From the NCBI GenBank assembly GCA_023229765.1, contig JALNYO010000022.1:1-53618 (forward strand): a DNA stretch of 53,618 nt. Direction: 5' to 3'. Origin of the DNA: Syntrophales bacterium (GTDB lineage: Bacteria > Desulfobacterota > Syntrophia > Syntrophales > UBA5619). Each line of letters begins with the position of its first letter. The stretch's first letter is position 1. Shown here in pieces: positions 7,214 through 16,328 of the stretch. Under the pieces are notes generated by a model that worked only from the letters and a program-made list of their open reading frames with translations, was not told the origin of the DNA and did no database searches. A program made the translations under genes and the position numbers.

Positions 7214-9007
7214 ATGAATTTTGAAGAAAATACTACCCGTCTGCGGGGAGCTCACCGGTTCAAGCTTAGGTTTATTCAACCTTTCGCTGTCATCCTGGTC
7301 AGCGCCATTTTCATTATTCTTATCTTGACCATGGGCTTGATCGATATGCGGCGCAGTGAACGAATGCTGAGCGGCTTTATCGAAGATCAGGGCCGGCGGG
7401 TAATTGGGGTAGTGGAAAAGCTGACCGAGGAAAATCTGAAGAACATGATTGCGGCCTCTCAGAAAACTCCGGGAAGCGTCACCATCTCCCTGAAAGAGCC
7501 GATTTTTTCTCCCGATACGCTGCTGACCGAAAAGATCATCGCGATGGGCAGGGAAATAGACAATCACTGGAAAAAGGAGCATATCAGCGGTTCATACATA
7601 AGTGAATTCGCACGGAAAAAGAACATCTGGCTGGTAGCCGTCCTTAATGCCGCGGGTAATGTTATATTCCAGAGCCGGCCGGTCGCCGAAAACCTGCGTG
7701 CCGACGTTCAGGAGAAAAAAAACATAAAACAAAGCGCGGCGAAGCTTATCAAGGGGTTAAACACCCTGAACCGGCAAAAGAAAATCGGCTTTATTGCCAT
7801 GAGCCGCAGGGATGAAAGCGGAACCATTATTCTTGCCCTCGACCGGGAGAGTATGCGTTATTGGGGAATGAGGGTTTCCGTGGAACGGGCGATAGAGAAA
7901 CTGGGGAAAGGTCAGGGGCTCCTTTACCTCGACATAAGCGACGACAAGGGACATGATCTCGGCAGTATCGGGTACATGCCGGGAGAGGTAGGGCTGGATG
8001 ATTCGCTGAGAAGCGGCATTCTTTCCGGCTCCAGGAGGTTCGAAAGCAGGAAGACAAGCCGTGGAGAAAACAGCGTTCAGGAAATAACAGCCCCTTTTTA
8101 CCTCGGGAAAGAGATTTTGGGTGTTATTATTCTGGGCCTCGACCGGGGGAACACCGACAAAATATTGATGGAAAACAGGAGGAACGTCTATCTGTTTCTT
8201 GTTTTTGTGATTGCGATTACCCTGCTTTCTCTGTGGCTTCTTTACCATAATCAGAACCGGCACTTGGGGCGGGTAGTGGAGATGACCAGACAACTGGAAA
8301 AGGCTGAAAGGCTCTCCTCTCTGGGGATGCTTGCCGCCGGCGTTGCCCACGAGATTCGCAATCCGCTCAACGCGATCAGCATGGCCAGTCAACGTCTGAA
8401 GAGGGAATTCCCTCCTTCTGAACTGGGGAAGAAAGAAGAATTTGATACGATAACAACGGTCATCCGTGACGAGATCAGACGTCTGAACGGAATCATTGAG
8501 GAGTTTCTGACCTTTTCCAAAAGCCGGCGCCTGGAGCTGCGGGAAAGTGCCGTCCAGGATGTTTTACGGAAGATTGTGAATTTAGTTTCCGCAGAGGCCT
8601 CCGCGAAGGGCGTCAGTATCAGGACCGATTGGCCCGAAGAGCCGATCGTGATCCCGATGGATATGGACAAGCTCCAGCAGGCCCTGCTGAATTTTGTCAA
8701 GAACGCCGTGGAGTCGATCAGCGGCGCCGGAGACGTGACCCTTGCCATCCTCAATGAGGAAAAAGGTCTGGTTAATATCATAATCACCGATACGGGATGC
8801 GGATTGACACCGGAAGAGGTGGAGCGGATTTTCAATCCGGAATACACGACAAAGGAAAAGGGCCTTGGACTTGGTCTTTCGCTGGCCCACGAAATAATCC
8901 GCGGACATGGGGGAGAGATACGGGTGAAAAGCCAAAAGGGCGAGGGGACGGTGTTCGAGATATTTATGCCGACAGAAAGGCTCAATGAAAAGGCGGCTGC
9001 AAAATAA
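7214..9007 (+). CDS. Membrane sensor histidine kinase, NtrB/ZraS-like
   Basis: A 597-residue kinase with one membrane helix near residues 20-42, a periplasmic sensor region of about 280 residues, and a second helix near 322-342. The cytoplasmic part has a HisKA dimerisation helix with phospho-acceptor H379 (GVAHEIRNPLNAI). The HATPase domain shows the N-box NFVKNAVESI, the G1 box DTGCGLT, the F-box IFNPEYTTK and the G2 box GLGLGLSLAHEIIRGHGG. No PAS domain is obvious, so the signal is probably read in the periplasm. The stop codon overlaps the regulator start by one base (TAATG), so the two form a cognate pair. The stimulus is unknown. Confidence 0.93.
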   Translation: MNFEENTTRLRGAHRFKLRFIQPFAVILVSAIFIILILTMGLIDMRRSERMLSGFIEDQGRRVIGVVEKLTEENLKNMIAASQKTPGSVTISLKEPIFSPDTLLTEKIIAMGREIDNHWKKEHISGSYISEFARKKNIWLVAVLNAAGNVIFQSRPVAENLRADVQEKKNIKQSAAKLIKGLNTLNRQKKIGFIAMSRRDESGTIILALDRESMRYWGMRVSVERAIEKLGKGQGLLYLDISDDKGHDLGSIGYMPGEVGLDDSLRSGILSGSRRFESRKTSRGENSVQEITAPFYLGKEILGVIILGLDRGNTDKILMENRRNVYLFLVFVIAITLLSLWLLYHNQNRHLGRVVEMTRQLEKAERLSSLGMLAAGVAHEIRNPLNAISMASQRLKREFPPSELGKKEEFDTITTVIRDEIRRLNGIIEEFLTFSKSRRLELRESAVQDVLRKIVNLVSAEASAKGVSIRTDWPEEPIVIPMDMDKLQQALLNFVKNAVESISGAGDVTLAILNEEKGLVNIIITDTGCGLTPEEVERIFNPEYTTKEKGLGLGLSLAHEIIRGHGGEIRVKSQKGEGTVFEIFMPTERLNEKAAAK

Positions 9008-10377
9008 TGAAAAAACTAAATATACTGGTTGTTGATGACGGTCGTTCTCAGCGAGAGATGTTGAGGGATTTCCTGAAAAAGGAGGGGCACTCGGTCGGCG
9101 AAGCGGAAAACGGGCCACTGGCCATTCAGCAGGTCAGAGATGGACACTTCGATCTGCTGCTGCTCGATTATAAAATGCCCGGCATGGACGGGATGGAGGT
9201 TTTGCAGGCGATTAAAAAGATAAATCCCGAGATCGATGTCGTGATCATAACCGCGTTCGGGACGATCGAGACGGCCGTGGAGGCGATGAAGGCGGGCGCC
9301 TTGGATTATATAACGAAACCTGTTGAATTCGAAGAACTTCTTCTTTTGGTGGAGCGCGTCTCGGAACGGAGGACGCTGATCAGGGAAAATGAAATTCTCC
9401 GCGAACACCTAGGTCAGAAAGGCGTTTCCACGGATAAAATAGTCTTCCGCAACGAGAAGATGGGCGCCCTGATCAATATGGCAGGAAGGGTTGCAGCAAG
9501 TCGGGCGACGATCCTGCTGCAGGGGGAAAGCGGGACGGGCAAGGAGCTTTTTGCCCGCCTGATCCACAATTTGAGTCCGCGGTCGGAAGGAAGAATTATT
9601 GCCGTTAATTGCGGCGCCTTGAACGAGAATCTGTTAGAGAGCGAGCTTTTCGGCCACGAAAAGGGGGCGTTTACCGGCGCTGCCGCGCGTCGGATCGGCC
9701 GGTTCGAGGAGGCGGACGGGGGAACGCTTTTTCTCGATGAAATCGGCGAGCTTTCGCCGCAGGTTCAGGTGAAGCTGCTGCGGTTTTTGCAGGAGCGGGA
9801 GTTTCAGCGTCTCGGCGGCAATCAGACCCTTCATGCCGATGTCCGGGTGATAAGCGCGACAAACCGCGATCTGGAAAAGATGGCGAAGGGAGGAGGGTTT
9901 CGCGAAGATCTCTTCTACCGGCTCAATGTCGTTACAATGCAGTTGCCGCCGCTTAGGGAACGTAAGGAGGACATCCCGCCGCTCATTGACCATTTTCTTG
10001 TTCGCTATGCCAAGGAAAACTCCAGGGAAATTGAGGGGACAAGCAGCGAGGCGCTGGACATGCTGCTCAAATACGACTATCCCGGAAACGTCCGGGAACT
10101 GGAAAACATCATAGAAAGAGCGGTCGTTATTGCCCGGGAAGATGTTATCTCCGTTGCCGATCTTCCTTTTGGCGAGGGAATCGAAGAAACGGACGGGGGA
10201 AAAAAGACGGAGGATGGGGCTCTGCGTCAATCGGTTGAGGAGCTGGAAAGAAAGTTGATTGCCGAGGCGATGGAAAAAACCGGCGATCATCAAAGCCGCG
10301 CGGCCGCGCTTTTGGGCATCAGCGAAAGGATGCTCCGCTATAAGCTAAAAAAATACGGTCTGAAGGCGGGGCAGTGA
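9007..10377 (+). CDS. Sigma-54-dependent response regulator, NtrC family
   Basis: A 456-residue three-domain regulator. The receiver (1-120) has D10/D11 and phospho-acceptor D54 in LLLDYKMPGMDG, and the conserved Lys in YITKPVE. The central AAA+ domain has Walker A GESGTGKE at 173-180, the sigma-54 contact loop GAFTGA at 220-225, and LFLDEIGELSP. The C-terminus carries a Fis-type helix-turn-helix (QSRAAALLGISERMLRYKLKKYG). It would remodel RNA polymerase-sigma-54 at enhancer-dependent promoters when phosphorylated by the upstream kinase. No clear -24/-12 target promoter was found nearby. Its stop overlaps a short frame by four bases. Confidence 0.95.
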   Translation: MKKLNILVVDDGRSQREMLRDFLKKEGHSVGEAENGPLAIQQVRDGHFDLLLLDYKMPGMDGMEVLQAIKKINPEIDVVIITAFGTIETAVEAMKAGALDYITKPVEFEELLLLVERVSERRTLIRENEILREHLGQKGVSTDKIVFRNEKMGALINMAGRVAASRATILLQGESGTGKELFARLIHNLSPRSEGRIIAVNCGALNENLLESELFGHEKGAFTGAAARRIGRFEEADGGTLFLDEIGELSPQVQVKLLRFLQEREFQRLGGNQTLHADVRVISATNRDLEKMAKGGGFREDLFYRLNVVTMQLPPLRERKEDIPPLIDHFLVRYAKENSREIEGTSSEALDMLLKYDYPGNVRELENIIERAVVIAREDVISVADLPFGEGIEETDGGKKTEDGALRQSVEELERKLIAEAMEKTGDHQSRAAALLGISERMLRYKLKKYGLKAGQ

Positions 10378-10439
10378 TAAAGGGTTTTCAAATCATAATC
10401 GGCATCGTTCTGCTGATCGTATCAATCCGGTTATTCTAA
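10374..10439 (+). CDS. Possible 21-residue hydrophobic micro-protein
   Basis: A GTG at 10374 overlaps the regulator stop as GTGA and opens 21 codons ending at TAA 10437-10439. The peptide begins MIKGFQIIIGIVLL and ends with a charged SIRLF tail, so it would be a single membrane-spanning helix with a lysine near one end and an arginine near the other. An AAGGCGGGG sequence lies just before the start, although close to it. The overlap and hydrophobicity argue for translation coupled to the regulator, but a frame this short can arise by chance. Confidence 0.35.
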   Translation: MIKGFQIIIGIVLLIVSIRLF

Positions 10440-10547
10440 ATTAATAAAGTGGAGAAGATAATTGAAGATTTGCCTGCCATCCGGGGACTGGCGGCTATGC
10501 AGACAGTTTTATGTAAGAATGGACGGTGAACGAAGCGCTATGACATC

Positions 10548-11489
10548 TCAACGGAAGAGTGCGCGTATTTTTTCTAAACGGTTTTCCTCCTCCCGGTAGA
10601 GGCGATGTGCCTCCTCGATGGAGGTCTGTGCGAATCTTACGATGCTGCCGGGCAGGGCTTGGGCCACTTTCTTGATATCTGCTGTGGTGACGGTGACGAT
10701 TTTAGAGTAGCCCCCGGTTGTCTGTTCCACCAGTAGAATGATAGGTTGGCCATCGGCAGGAATCTGAATGTTTCCCGGCACAACAGGCTCGGTTATAATG
10801 CTTTTGGGCGCATCCGGGTCATGCTCGATCAGAGGTCCCCTAAGTCTGTATCCCATTCGGTCGCTTTGCGCCGTTGCCTCAAAGCTTGCTGTAAAAAATA
10901 GGTTGAGCGCGCGCTTAAAGGAGTCCGCCTGCGGTCCCGGGATTGCCCCCAATACAATCTCTTTTGGATATTCCGGAATAAATTCAGGGGGGAGGAGGCG
11001 CGGCCGCTCCAGCAGGGCGGCTTTGCCCTTTTTCAATATATCCCCCTTCACCAGCGCCCGTCCCTGGAAGCCGCCGAAGCCGGCCCGGACGAAAGTGGAG
11101 CGGCTTCCCATGACAACCGGCGCAGCAAACCCGCCGTTCACCGCAAGATAGGCCCGGCATCCCTTTTCCGCTCGGGGAATCCTGATGACATCCCCTTTTT
11201 TTATCCGTATGGAACGCCACGCCGGGGCTGGACTTTTGTTGATTGTCATTCCCATTTCCGCGCCGGCGATCGCGATATCGGCCGCCGCCATCGCCTCAAA
11301 AAGGGGTCCCATGACCGTTATTTCCAGAACGCCCATGTTTTCCTGATTTCCGACAAGCAGATTGGCGATGCGACAGGCAAAGGAGTCAAGCGCTCCGGAA
11401 GGGGGGACTCCTCTGTCGAGAAAGCCGAAACGGCCGAGATCCTGGATGGTCGTGAGCGCTCCTGGGTTTTTGACGATAAAAAGATCCAT
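10548..11489 (-). CDS. pxpC: 5-oxoprolinase subunit C (biotin-dependent carboxyltransferase family)
   Basis: A 313-residue protein of the KipA/PxpC family: N-terminal PGALTTIQDLGRFGFLDRGVPPSGALD, then GPLFEAMAAADIAIAGAEM, and the later PIILLVEQTTGGYSKIVTVT. PxpA, PxpB and PxpC together form the bacterial ATP-dependent 5-oxoprolinase, which opens pyroglutamate to glutamate. It is last in the minus-strand operon, and its start overlaps the pxpB stop by one base. Length is normal. Confidence 0.93.
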   Translation of the reverse strand: MDLFIVKNPGALTTIQDLGRFGFLDRGVPPSGALDSFACRIANLLVGNQENMGVLEITVMGPLFEAMAAADIAIAGAEMGMTINKSPAPAWRSIRIKKGDVIRIPRAEKGCRAYLAVNGGFAAPVVMGSRSTFVRAGFGGFQGRALVKGDILKKGKAALLERPRLLPPEFIPEYPKEIVLGAIPGPQADSFKRALNLFFTASFEATAQSDRMGYRLRGPLIEHDPDAPKSIITEPVVPGNIQIPADGQPIILLVEQTTGGYSKIVTVTTADIKKVAQALPGSIVRFAQTSIEEAHRLYREEENRLEKIRALFR

Positions 11490-12202
11490 CAGGAGCGTTC
11501 CTTTTCATATAATCGTTTGAATTCATTCATAGATATGGGTTCGAAGCGGATGCGGTCGCCCGCCTTGTAAAGAAAAGGGTTTTCTCTCTCCGGGGCGAAC
11601 AGCCTTAGCGGCGTTTTGCCGATTATCTGCCATCCACCGGGACTTTCGATGGGATACATGCCGGTCTGCATCTCCGCTATTCCCACGGAGCCGGCGGGAA
11701 TACTGACGCGCGGCGTTTCCCGGCGGGGAGTTTTCAGCCTTTCGTCCATCCCTCCGAGATAACAGAACCCCGGTGTGAAGCCGATCATGTAAACGGGATA
11801 TTCGCGGGAGGAGTGGATATGGATGATTTCTTCGGTTTTGAGCCCCGTATGCGATGATACGATGTCGATGTCTGGTCCCCATTCATCGCCATAGCAGACG
11901 GGAATGGAAACAATCTGCATTTCCGGCCGGAGCGCGTTGTTGTGGTAATTTTCGATGCTGCTTATTTCCCTTTTCAATGTGTCCGGTTCTGTCAGGAGGG
12001 GATCGTAAAGAATAGCAAAGGAGCGGTAAGCAGGCACAACGGCTTGTACCCCCCTGGGAGGATTCTGGCGAACCAGCGAAGAGATTGCGAGTACTTTTTC
12101 GTTTACGGAAAGATCGATGCCCTCGCCGTAATCAACCAGCAGCGCCCGGTCCCCGCTCAGTCTGAAATGCGGTTCGTCAAAAAGATGAGGCATAGTTTCC
12201 AA
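11489..12202 (-). CDS. pxpB: 5-oxoprolinase subunit B (KipI family)
   Basis: A 237-residue allophanate-hydrolase-subunit-1/KipI family protein. Typical blocks are visible: FRLSGDRALLVDYGEGIDL near the start, IPVCYGDEWGPDID, MIGFTPGFCYLGGMDERL, TPRVSIPAGSVGIAEMQTG and SPGGWQIIGKTPLRLF. It is a subunit of 5-oxoprolinase with PxpA and PxpC. It sits between them with only five bases to pxpA and one base of overlap with pxpC, which implies translational coupling. Confidence 0.94.
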   Translation of the reverse strand: METMPHLFDEPHFRLSGDRALLVDYGEGIDLSVNEKVLAISSLVRQNPPRGVQAVVPAYRSFAILYDPLLTEPDTLKREISSIENYHNNALRPEMQIVSIPVCYGDEWGPDIDIVSSHTGLKTEEIIHIHSSREYPVYMIGFTPGFCYLGGMDERLKTPRRETPRVSIPAGSVGIAEMQTGMYPIESPGGWQIIGKTPLRLFAPERENPFLYKAGDRIRFEPISMNEFKRLYEKERS

Positions 12203-12207
12203 AACGC

Positions 12208-12975
12208 TTAATTTAAAGACCTGACCCCAATCCCTTCGGTTTCGAGAGCCAGTCTTATTGCCTGGGTATGTTTAACAGCGGAGGGGTTGTCGCCATGCAG
12301 ACAGAGGGTGTGGATTTCCATCTGGAGCCGGGAGCCGTCAACGGCGATTACTTCGCCGTCAATGGCCATCCGCAGGGCCTGCTCGACGCTCCGTTTAGGA
12401 TCCTCGATCACGGCGCCGGGACGCTTGCGCGAAGTGAGTTTACCGTCCGGGTCGTAGGTGCGATCGGGAAACGCCTCAAAGGCGACCCTGATCCCCGCTG
12501 CGTCGGCGATTTTTCTGGCCAGAGGAGCCTGGGCGCCGCCCAGGACGACCCAGATAAGATTGCGATCGACCGCGGCGATTGCCTCCGCGATTGCCCGGGA
12601 TAGATTTTCATTGCCGACGCTCATGTTGTAGAGATTGCCGTGCGGCTTTACATGCTGCATTTTTGCCCCGTGCAGGCTGCAAAAACCATTTAACGCGGCA
12701 ACTTGGTAGATGACAAAGTCGCGAACCTCAGCGGGGGTGCAATCCATGTTGCGCCGTCCGAATCCGACCAGATCGGGGTATCCGGGATGCGCGCCTACGG
12801 CAACGCCGTTTTCCCAGGCAAGCTTCACCGTTTTGCTCATAACCTGCGGATCGCCGGCATGGTACCCGCAGGCGATATTCGCGGAACTTATGTGTTTTAT
12901 CACCTCGCCGTCCATGCCGAGGGTGTAGGCGCCGAAACTCTCGCCCATGTCGCAGTTGATGTCAATTTTTTTCAT
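12208..12975 (-). CDS. pxpA: 5-oxoprolinase subunit A (LamB/YcsF family)
   Basis: A 255-residue LamB/YcsF protein. The N-terminal DINCDMGESFGAYTLG with its acidic residues, SSANIACGYHAGDPQVM, GAHPGYPDLVGFGRR, QHVKPHGNLYN and the C-terminal LCLHGDNPSAV are all diagnostic. It is the first pxp gene of the operon and follows the TRAP genes, which links import to ring opening of pyroglutamate in the cytoplasm. An AAGGAGT ribosome site precedes the ATG on the minus strand. Confidence 0.95.
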   Translation of the reverse strand: MKKIDINCDMGESFGAYTLGMDGEVIKHISSANIACGYHAGDPQVMSKTVKLAWENGVAVGAHPGYPDLVGFGRRNMDCTPAEVRDFVIYQVAALNGFCSLHGAKMQHVKPHGNLYNMSVGNENLSRAIAEAIAAVDRNLIWVVLGGAQAPLARKIADAAGIRVAFEAFPDRTYDPDGKLTSRKRPGAVIEDPKRSVEQALRMAIDGEVIAVDGSRLQMEIHTLCLHGDNPSAVKHTQAIRLALETEGIGVRSLN

Positions 12976-13058
12976 TGCCGACTCCTTTGATGAATCAGGA
13001 AATGTCGCTTGCCCTCATCTATTGTTCCAGCCTCGCTTAAAGTTGCAACGGAAAGGGG

Positions 13059-14369
13059 CTACTTGCCGATCATCCGGTTCGGCAGATAAAGGGCGATTTC
13101 CGGAAAGACCGTAAGCAGAATGGCGGCCAGCAGCATAATCAGAAAAAAGGGAAATGCCGCCTTGGCGATCGTTCCCAGGTTGTCATTGTTCAGTCCGCTG
13201 ATGACGAACAGATTGAAACCAACCGGCGGCGTTATCTGGGCGATCTCGATCATCAGGACAAGGTAGATGCCGAACCAGACCGTGTCGAATTTTGCGGCCT
13301 GTATCAAGGGTACGACGATCGGCGTCGTCATGACGATCATCGAAAAGCCGTCTATGAGGCAGCCGAGAACGAGATAAAGGGCTGTCAGAATGACGATCAG
13401 CATGTAGGGGGAAAGTCCCATTTCGGTTACCAGCGTTGTCAGCGCCCGGGTAATTCCCATGTAGCCGATAACGTTGGAAAGGTACGCCGCCCCCATGACG
13501 ATCAGCATGATCATGGAGCTTGTCTTGACCGTGCCGATGAGACTCGTTTTGAAAACCCCCCAGTCAAGACTTCTGGTGATCAGGGCAAAAAACAGGGCGC
13601 CGATGACGCCGATTGCCCCGGCTTCCGTCGGCGTCGCCCAGCCCATGTAGATGCTGCCGAGGACGAAGAGAACAAGAATGACGACTGGCAGGATGGCCGG
13701 AATGGCGAGGAAACGCTCCTTCCATGTGTTTTTCTCAGCGCTGCGCGGCGCCATCTCGGGCGAAATCAGGCAGCGAATAGTTATATAGCCGCTGAACATG
13801 ATGGCGATCAGGAAGCCGGGGATGAAACCGGCAATGAAGAGCTTGCCGATGCTGACATCCCCGATTATTCCGTAAACAAGCATCATCATGCTGGGCGGGA
13901 TCATGAACCCCAGTGTTCCCGCTCCGGCCAGCGATCCAATCGACAGGCTGTGGTCGTATCCCCGCTTTTCCAGCTCCGGGATGGTTATCTTACCGACAGT
14001 GGCGGTAGTCGCGGCGGAAGAGCCGCTAACGGCGGCAAAGAAGGTGGAGGCGAGAATATTCACATGGATAAGTCTCCCCGGGATGGAGTCCATCCACGGA
14101 GAGAGCCCTCGGAAGAGATTTTCCGAAATGCTGCTGCGGAAGAGGATCTCCCCCATCCAGATGAAAAATGGCAGCGCCATCATCGCCGAGCCGCTGGTGT
14201 TGTTCCAGGCGATATTTGCCAGAATGGAGCCGAAGGAAACGTCGGTGAAAATAAAAAAACTCCCCATGCCGACGAGAAACAGGGCGATCCCTATCCAGAT
14301 CGATCCTCCTAAGAAAACGATCAGAAGGGCTACAATGACTGCGGAAACTGTTCCTATATCAACGTTCAC
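13059..14369 (-). CDS. TRAP transporter large permease (DctM)
   Basis: A 436-residue polytopic membrane protein of the DctM family. It has about 12 predicted helices, the GSSAATTATVGKITIPELEKRGY loop, GTLGFMIPPSMMMLVYGII and, near the end, ITPPVGFNLFVISGL. It forms the sodium-driven transport channel. Transcribed between dctQ and pxpA, it probably carries pyroglutamate, because the only enzymes downstream in the operon are 5-oxoprolinase subunits. Confidence 0.94.
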   Translation of the reverse strand: MNVDIGTVSAVIVALLIVFLGGSIWIGIALFLVGMGSFFIFTDVSFGSILANIAWNNTSGSAMMALPFFIWMGEILFRSSISENLFRGLSPWMDSIPGRLIHVNILASTFFAAVSGSSAATTATVGKITIPELEKRGYDHSLSIGSLAGAGTLGFMIPPSMMMLVYGIIGDVSIGKLFIAGFIPGFLIAIMFSGYITIRCLISPEMAPRSAEKNTWKERFLAIPAILPVVILVLFVLGSIYMGWATPTEAGAIGVIGALFFALITRSLDWGVFKTSLIGTVKTSSMIMLIVMGAAYLSNVIGYMGITRALTTLVTEMGLSPYMLIVILTALYLVLGCLIDGFSMIVMTTPIVVPLIQAAKFDTVWFGIYLVLMIEIAQITPPVGFNLFVISGLNNDNLGTIAKAAFPFFLIMLLAAILLTVFPEIALYLPNRMIGK

Positions 14370-14419
14370 CGGGGTTTCTCCTTTTGACCGAAAACAAAGA
14401 GTTTTTTTCGCTGTTTGGG

Positions 14420-14956
14420 TTATCTCCCCAGTTCATCGGTTTCCTCCAGGATGACGAGACCTTCCGTGTTATTTTTTAAAATTGCGATTCCCTTAAGAAA
14501 TTCAGATAAAAACTGAAGCATGAACAAAAAGGAACCGAGGGGAAGGAAAATCTGCGGGATTGCCAGATAGCTTTCGGTAATCTGCATGGACTGTGTTTTA
14601 TTGACGACGGAATCCCAAAAGAAAACAAACGTATAGCGTGTAAGCGCCATGCAGAAGAGAAAACCGGCGAGCGAACAGACCATGTTGTAAATTACCCGCC
14701 GTTTCCCCCGCAAAAGGTGCGTCATTACCAAGACCCGGATATGCCCACGTTCGCGCAATGTATAGGCAAGACCCATGAAGGTAAGCATCGACATCAGATA
14801 TCCAGAATACTCGTCTGAAATATAGATGGTTTTGCCGAGAACGGACCTCGTGACGATTTCCGCAACCACTATGATTAGAGCAATGGCGACCAACAGGCCG
14901 GAAATTCCGCCGCTGAAGCCGGAAACCCGATCAATGGCGGTGATAATTTTTTTCAT
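14420..14956 (-). CDS. TRAP transporter small permease (DctQ)
   Basis: A 178-residue protein with four hydrophobic helices, in the DctQ family, with GLAYTLRERGHIRVLVMTHLL resembling the family's conserved RxGxHIxV region. It scaffolds the large permease. It starts 243 bases after dctP, a gap that contains a strong palindrome which may uncouple expression of the binding protein from the membrane subunits. Confidence 0.88.
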   Translation of the reverse strand: MKKIITAIDRVSGFSGGISGLLVAIALIIVVAEIVTRSVLGKTIYISDEYSGYLMSMLTFMGLAYTLRERGHIRVLVMTHLLRGKRRVIYNMVCSLAGFLFCMALTRYTFVFFWDSVVNKTQSMQITESYLAIPQIFLPLGSFLFMLQFLSEFLKGIAILKNNTEGLVILEETDELGR

Positions 14957-15011
14957 CGATAATTCTTTCTTTACCTCTCGGCACCGGAGTAATAATCCGG
15001 CGTCTGTTTGT

Positions 15012-15065
15012 ATGAAAATCCCCCCATCCCCCCTTTGCCAAAGGGGGGCAAGGGGGGATTTTCAT
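15012..15065. repeat. GC-rich REP-like palindrome between dctP and dctQ
   Basis: The outer arms ATGAAAATCCCCCC (15012-15025) and GGGGGGATTTTCAT (15052-15065) are exact complements. Between them is a second CCCCCTTT/AAAGGGGG palindrome. The same motif recurs at 41618-41660 and 41688-41726, so it is a dispersed family. It sits inside the TRAP-5-oxoprolinase operon, where it could stabilise the upstream dctP mRNA or stop some transcripts. Confidence 0.75.
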
Positions 15066-15199
15066 GCTTCGTTGTGCCCCACGGGCATGGGGGTTTATAG
15101 GGCAGTTCTAATTATGAAAGACAAGACCGGCAGCGCGTTGACAATTTTCCAAGTTTGCCGATATTGTCTATACGAAAATTGATTAGTTAACAGGCTGTC

Positions 15200-16192
15200 T
15201 TATCGTTTTACCCTCTTCATGAACTCGTCGTAAATCTTTTTGCCATCCGCCGGTGCGCCTTTGAGCCAATCGGCGCGGATGCCTTCGGTAATTTTTTCCA
15301 GCTCGCCCACCATTTTGGTGGAGGGCTTCACCGTTTCAATGCCGTTTTTGTTGCTGATGGCTTCCTGCTCCTTGTCCCAGGTCTTGACGTTTGCCCACAT
15401 TGTGCCTTCCAGCTCGCGTCCGATCTTCACGAGCAAGTCCTGCTGGGCCTTGGGAAGCTTGTTGAACGCCTTCAGATTGACGGTAACCATGTCGGTCGCG
15501 ATGGTGATGTTCAGGGGTTCAAAGTACTTAAGCACTTCCCAGAACTTGCCGTCAACGGCGGTCGGCGTCGAGGTCATGACGGAATCGATGAGGCCGGTTT
15601 GCAGAGAAGTATATACCTCGCTGAACGGAAGCGCGAACGGGGTTGCGCCGACTGCCTCCATCACCAGGGCGCCGTTCTTGTCGTAGGTTCTTGTCTTCAA
15701 CCCTTTGAGTTCCTGAAGGGTGGTAATCTTTTTCTTGGTCCAGAGACCGGCGCCTGGCCAAGGGGCGACGTAGAGGATTTTCTGCCCCCATTTCTTGGCG
15801 CTTTTGTCAAAGTAAGGACGGGAGATGTCGAGCAGAAGCCGCAGTTCGTCGAAATTCCGTACGAGGAACGGGAGGGTGACGATCTGGAAGGACTTCTCGT
15901 CTCCCGCCACGCCGCTGATGAGCATGTCGGAGACGGGAACAAGCCCGTCGCGCACGGCCTTCAGCAGATCCGGGCCCTTGTAGCCCAAGGCGCCGCCGGT
16001 GCTGACCACCACTTCCAGGTCGCCGTTTGTCGCCGTTTTCACTTTTTCAGCGAAATCCGTGAGGCCGACGCTGTGGAGATTTTTGGGAGGCCATACCGAA
16101 TTGGCGTTCCAAACCGTTTTGGCGAGGGCGGGAGTAACAGTCATCCCCAAGATAAAGGCACATACCAACAAGACGCGAACAACTTTTTTCAT
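15200..16192 (-). CDS. TRAP transporter substrate-binding protein (DctP)
   Basis: A 330-residue periplasmic binding protein. Residues 1-24 are a signal peptide (MKKVVRVLLVCAFILGM, ending in ALA). The mature part has the DctP fold with the TSLQTGLIDSVMTSTPT block and the specificity-helix Arg in LKTRTYDKNGALVM. It is first in the operon dctP-dctQ-dctM-pxpABC. Pyroglutamate-binding DctP proteins are known, and the gene neighbours make pyroglutamate the likely ligand here. An AAAGAAAGGGGAAAATTGT ribosome site precedes the ATG. Confidence 0.93.
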   Translation of the reverse strand: MKKVVRVLLVCAFILGMTVTPALAKTVWNANSVWPPKNLHSVGLTDFAEKVKTATNGDLEVVVSTGGALGYKGPDLLKAVRDGLVPVSDMLISGVAGDEKSFQIVTLPFLVRNFDELRLLLDISRPYFDKSAKKWGQKILYVAPWPGAGLWTKKKITTLQELKGLKTRTYDKNGALVMEAVGATPFALPFSEVYTSLQTGLIDSVMTSTPTAVDGKFWEVLKYFEPLNITIATDMVTVNLKAFNKLPKAQQDLLVKIGRELEGTMWANVKTWDKEQEAISNKNGIETVKPSTKMVGELEKITEGIRADWLKGAPADGKKIYDEFMKRVKR

Positions 16193-16328
16193 ACAATTTT
16201 CCCCTTTCTTTTATGGTTTTACAAGGTTGTTATTGACAGCTCCAAGTAATTTTGAAGACTGATCTAAACTTGATTCATAACATTTATGCCGGCAATCGCC
16301 GCAAAACGGCAAAACCCCAATGGCTGTT

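Noticed and set aside
15121..15180. TTGACA near 15139 on the plus strand as a promoter
   Set aside because: It points away from the minus-strand operon and no plus-strand gene follows, so it is probably a chance match.
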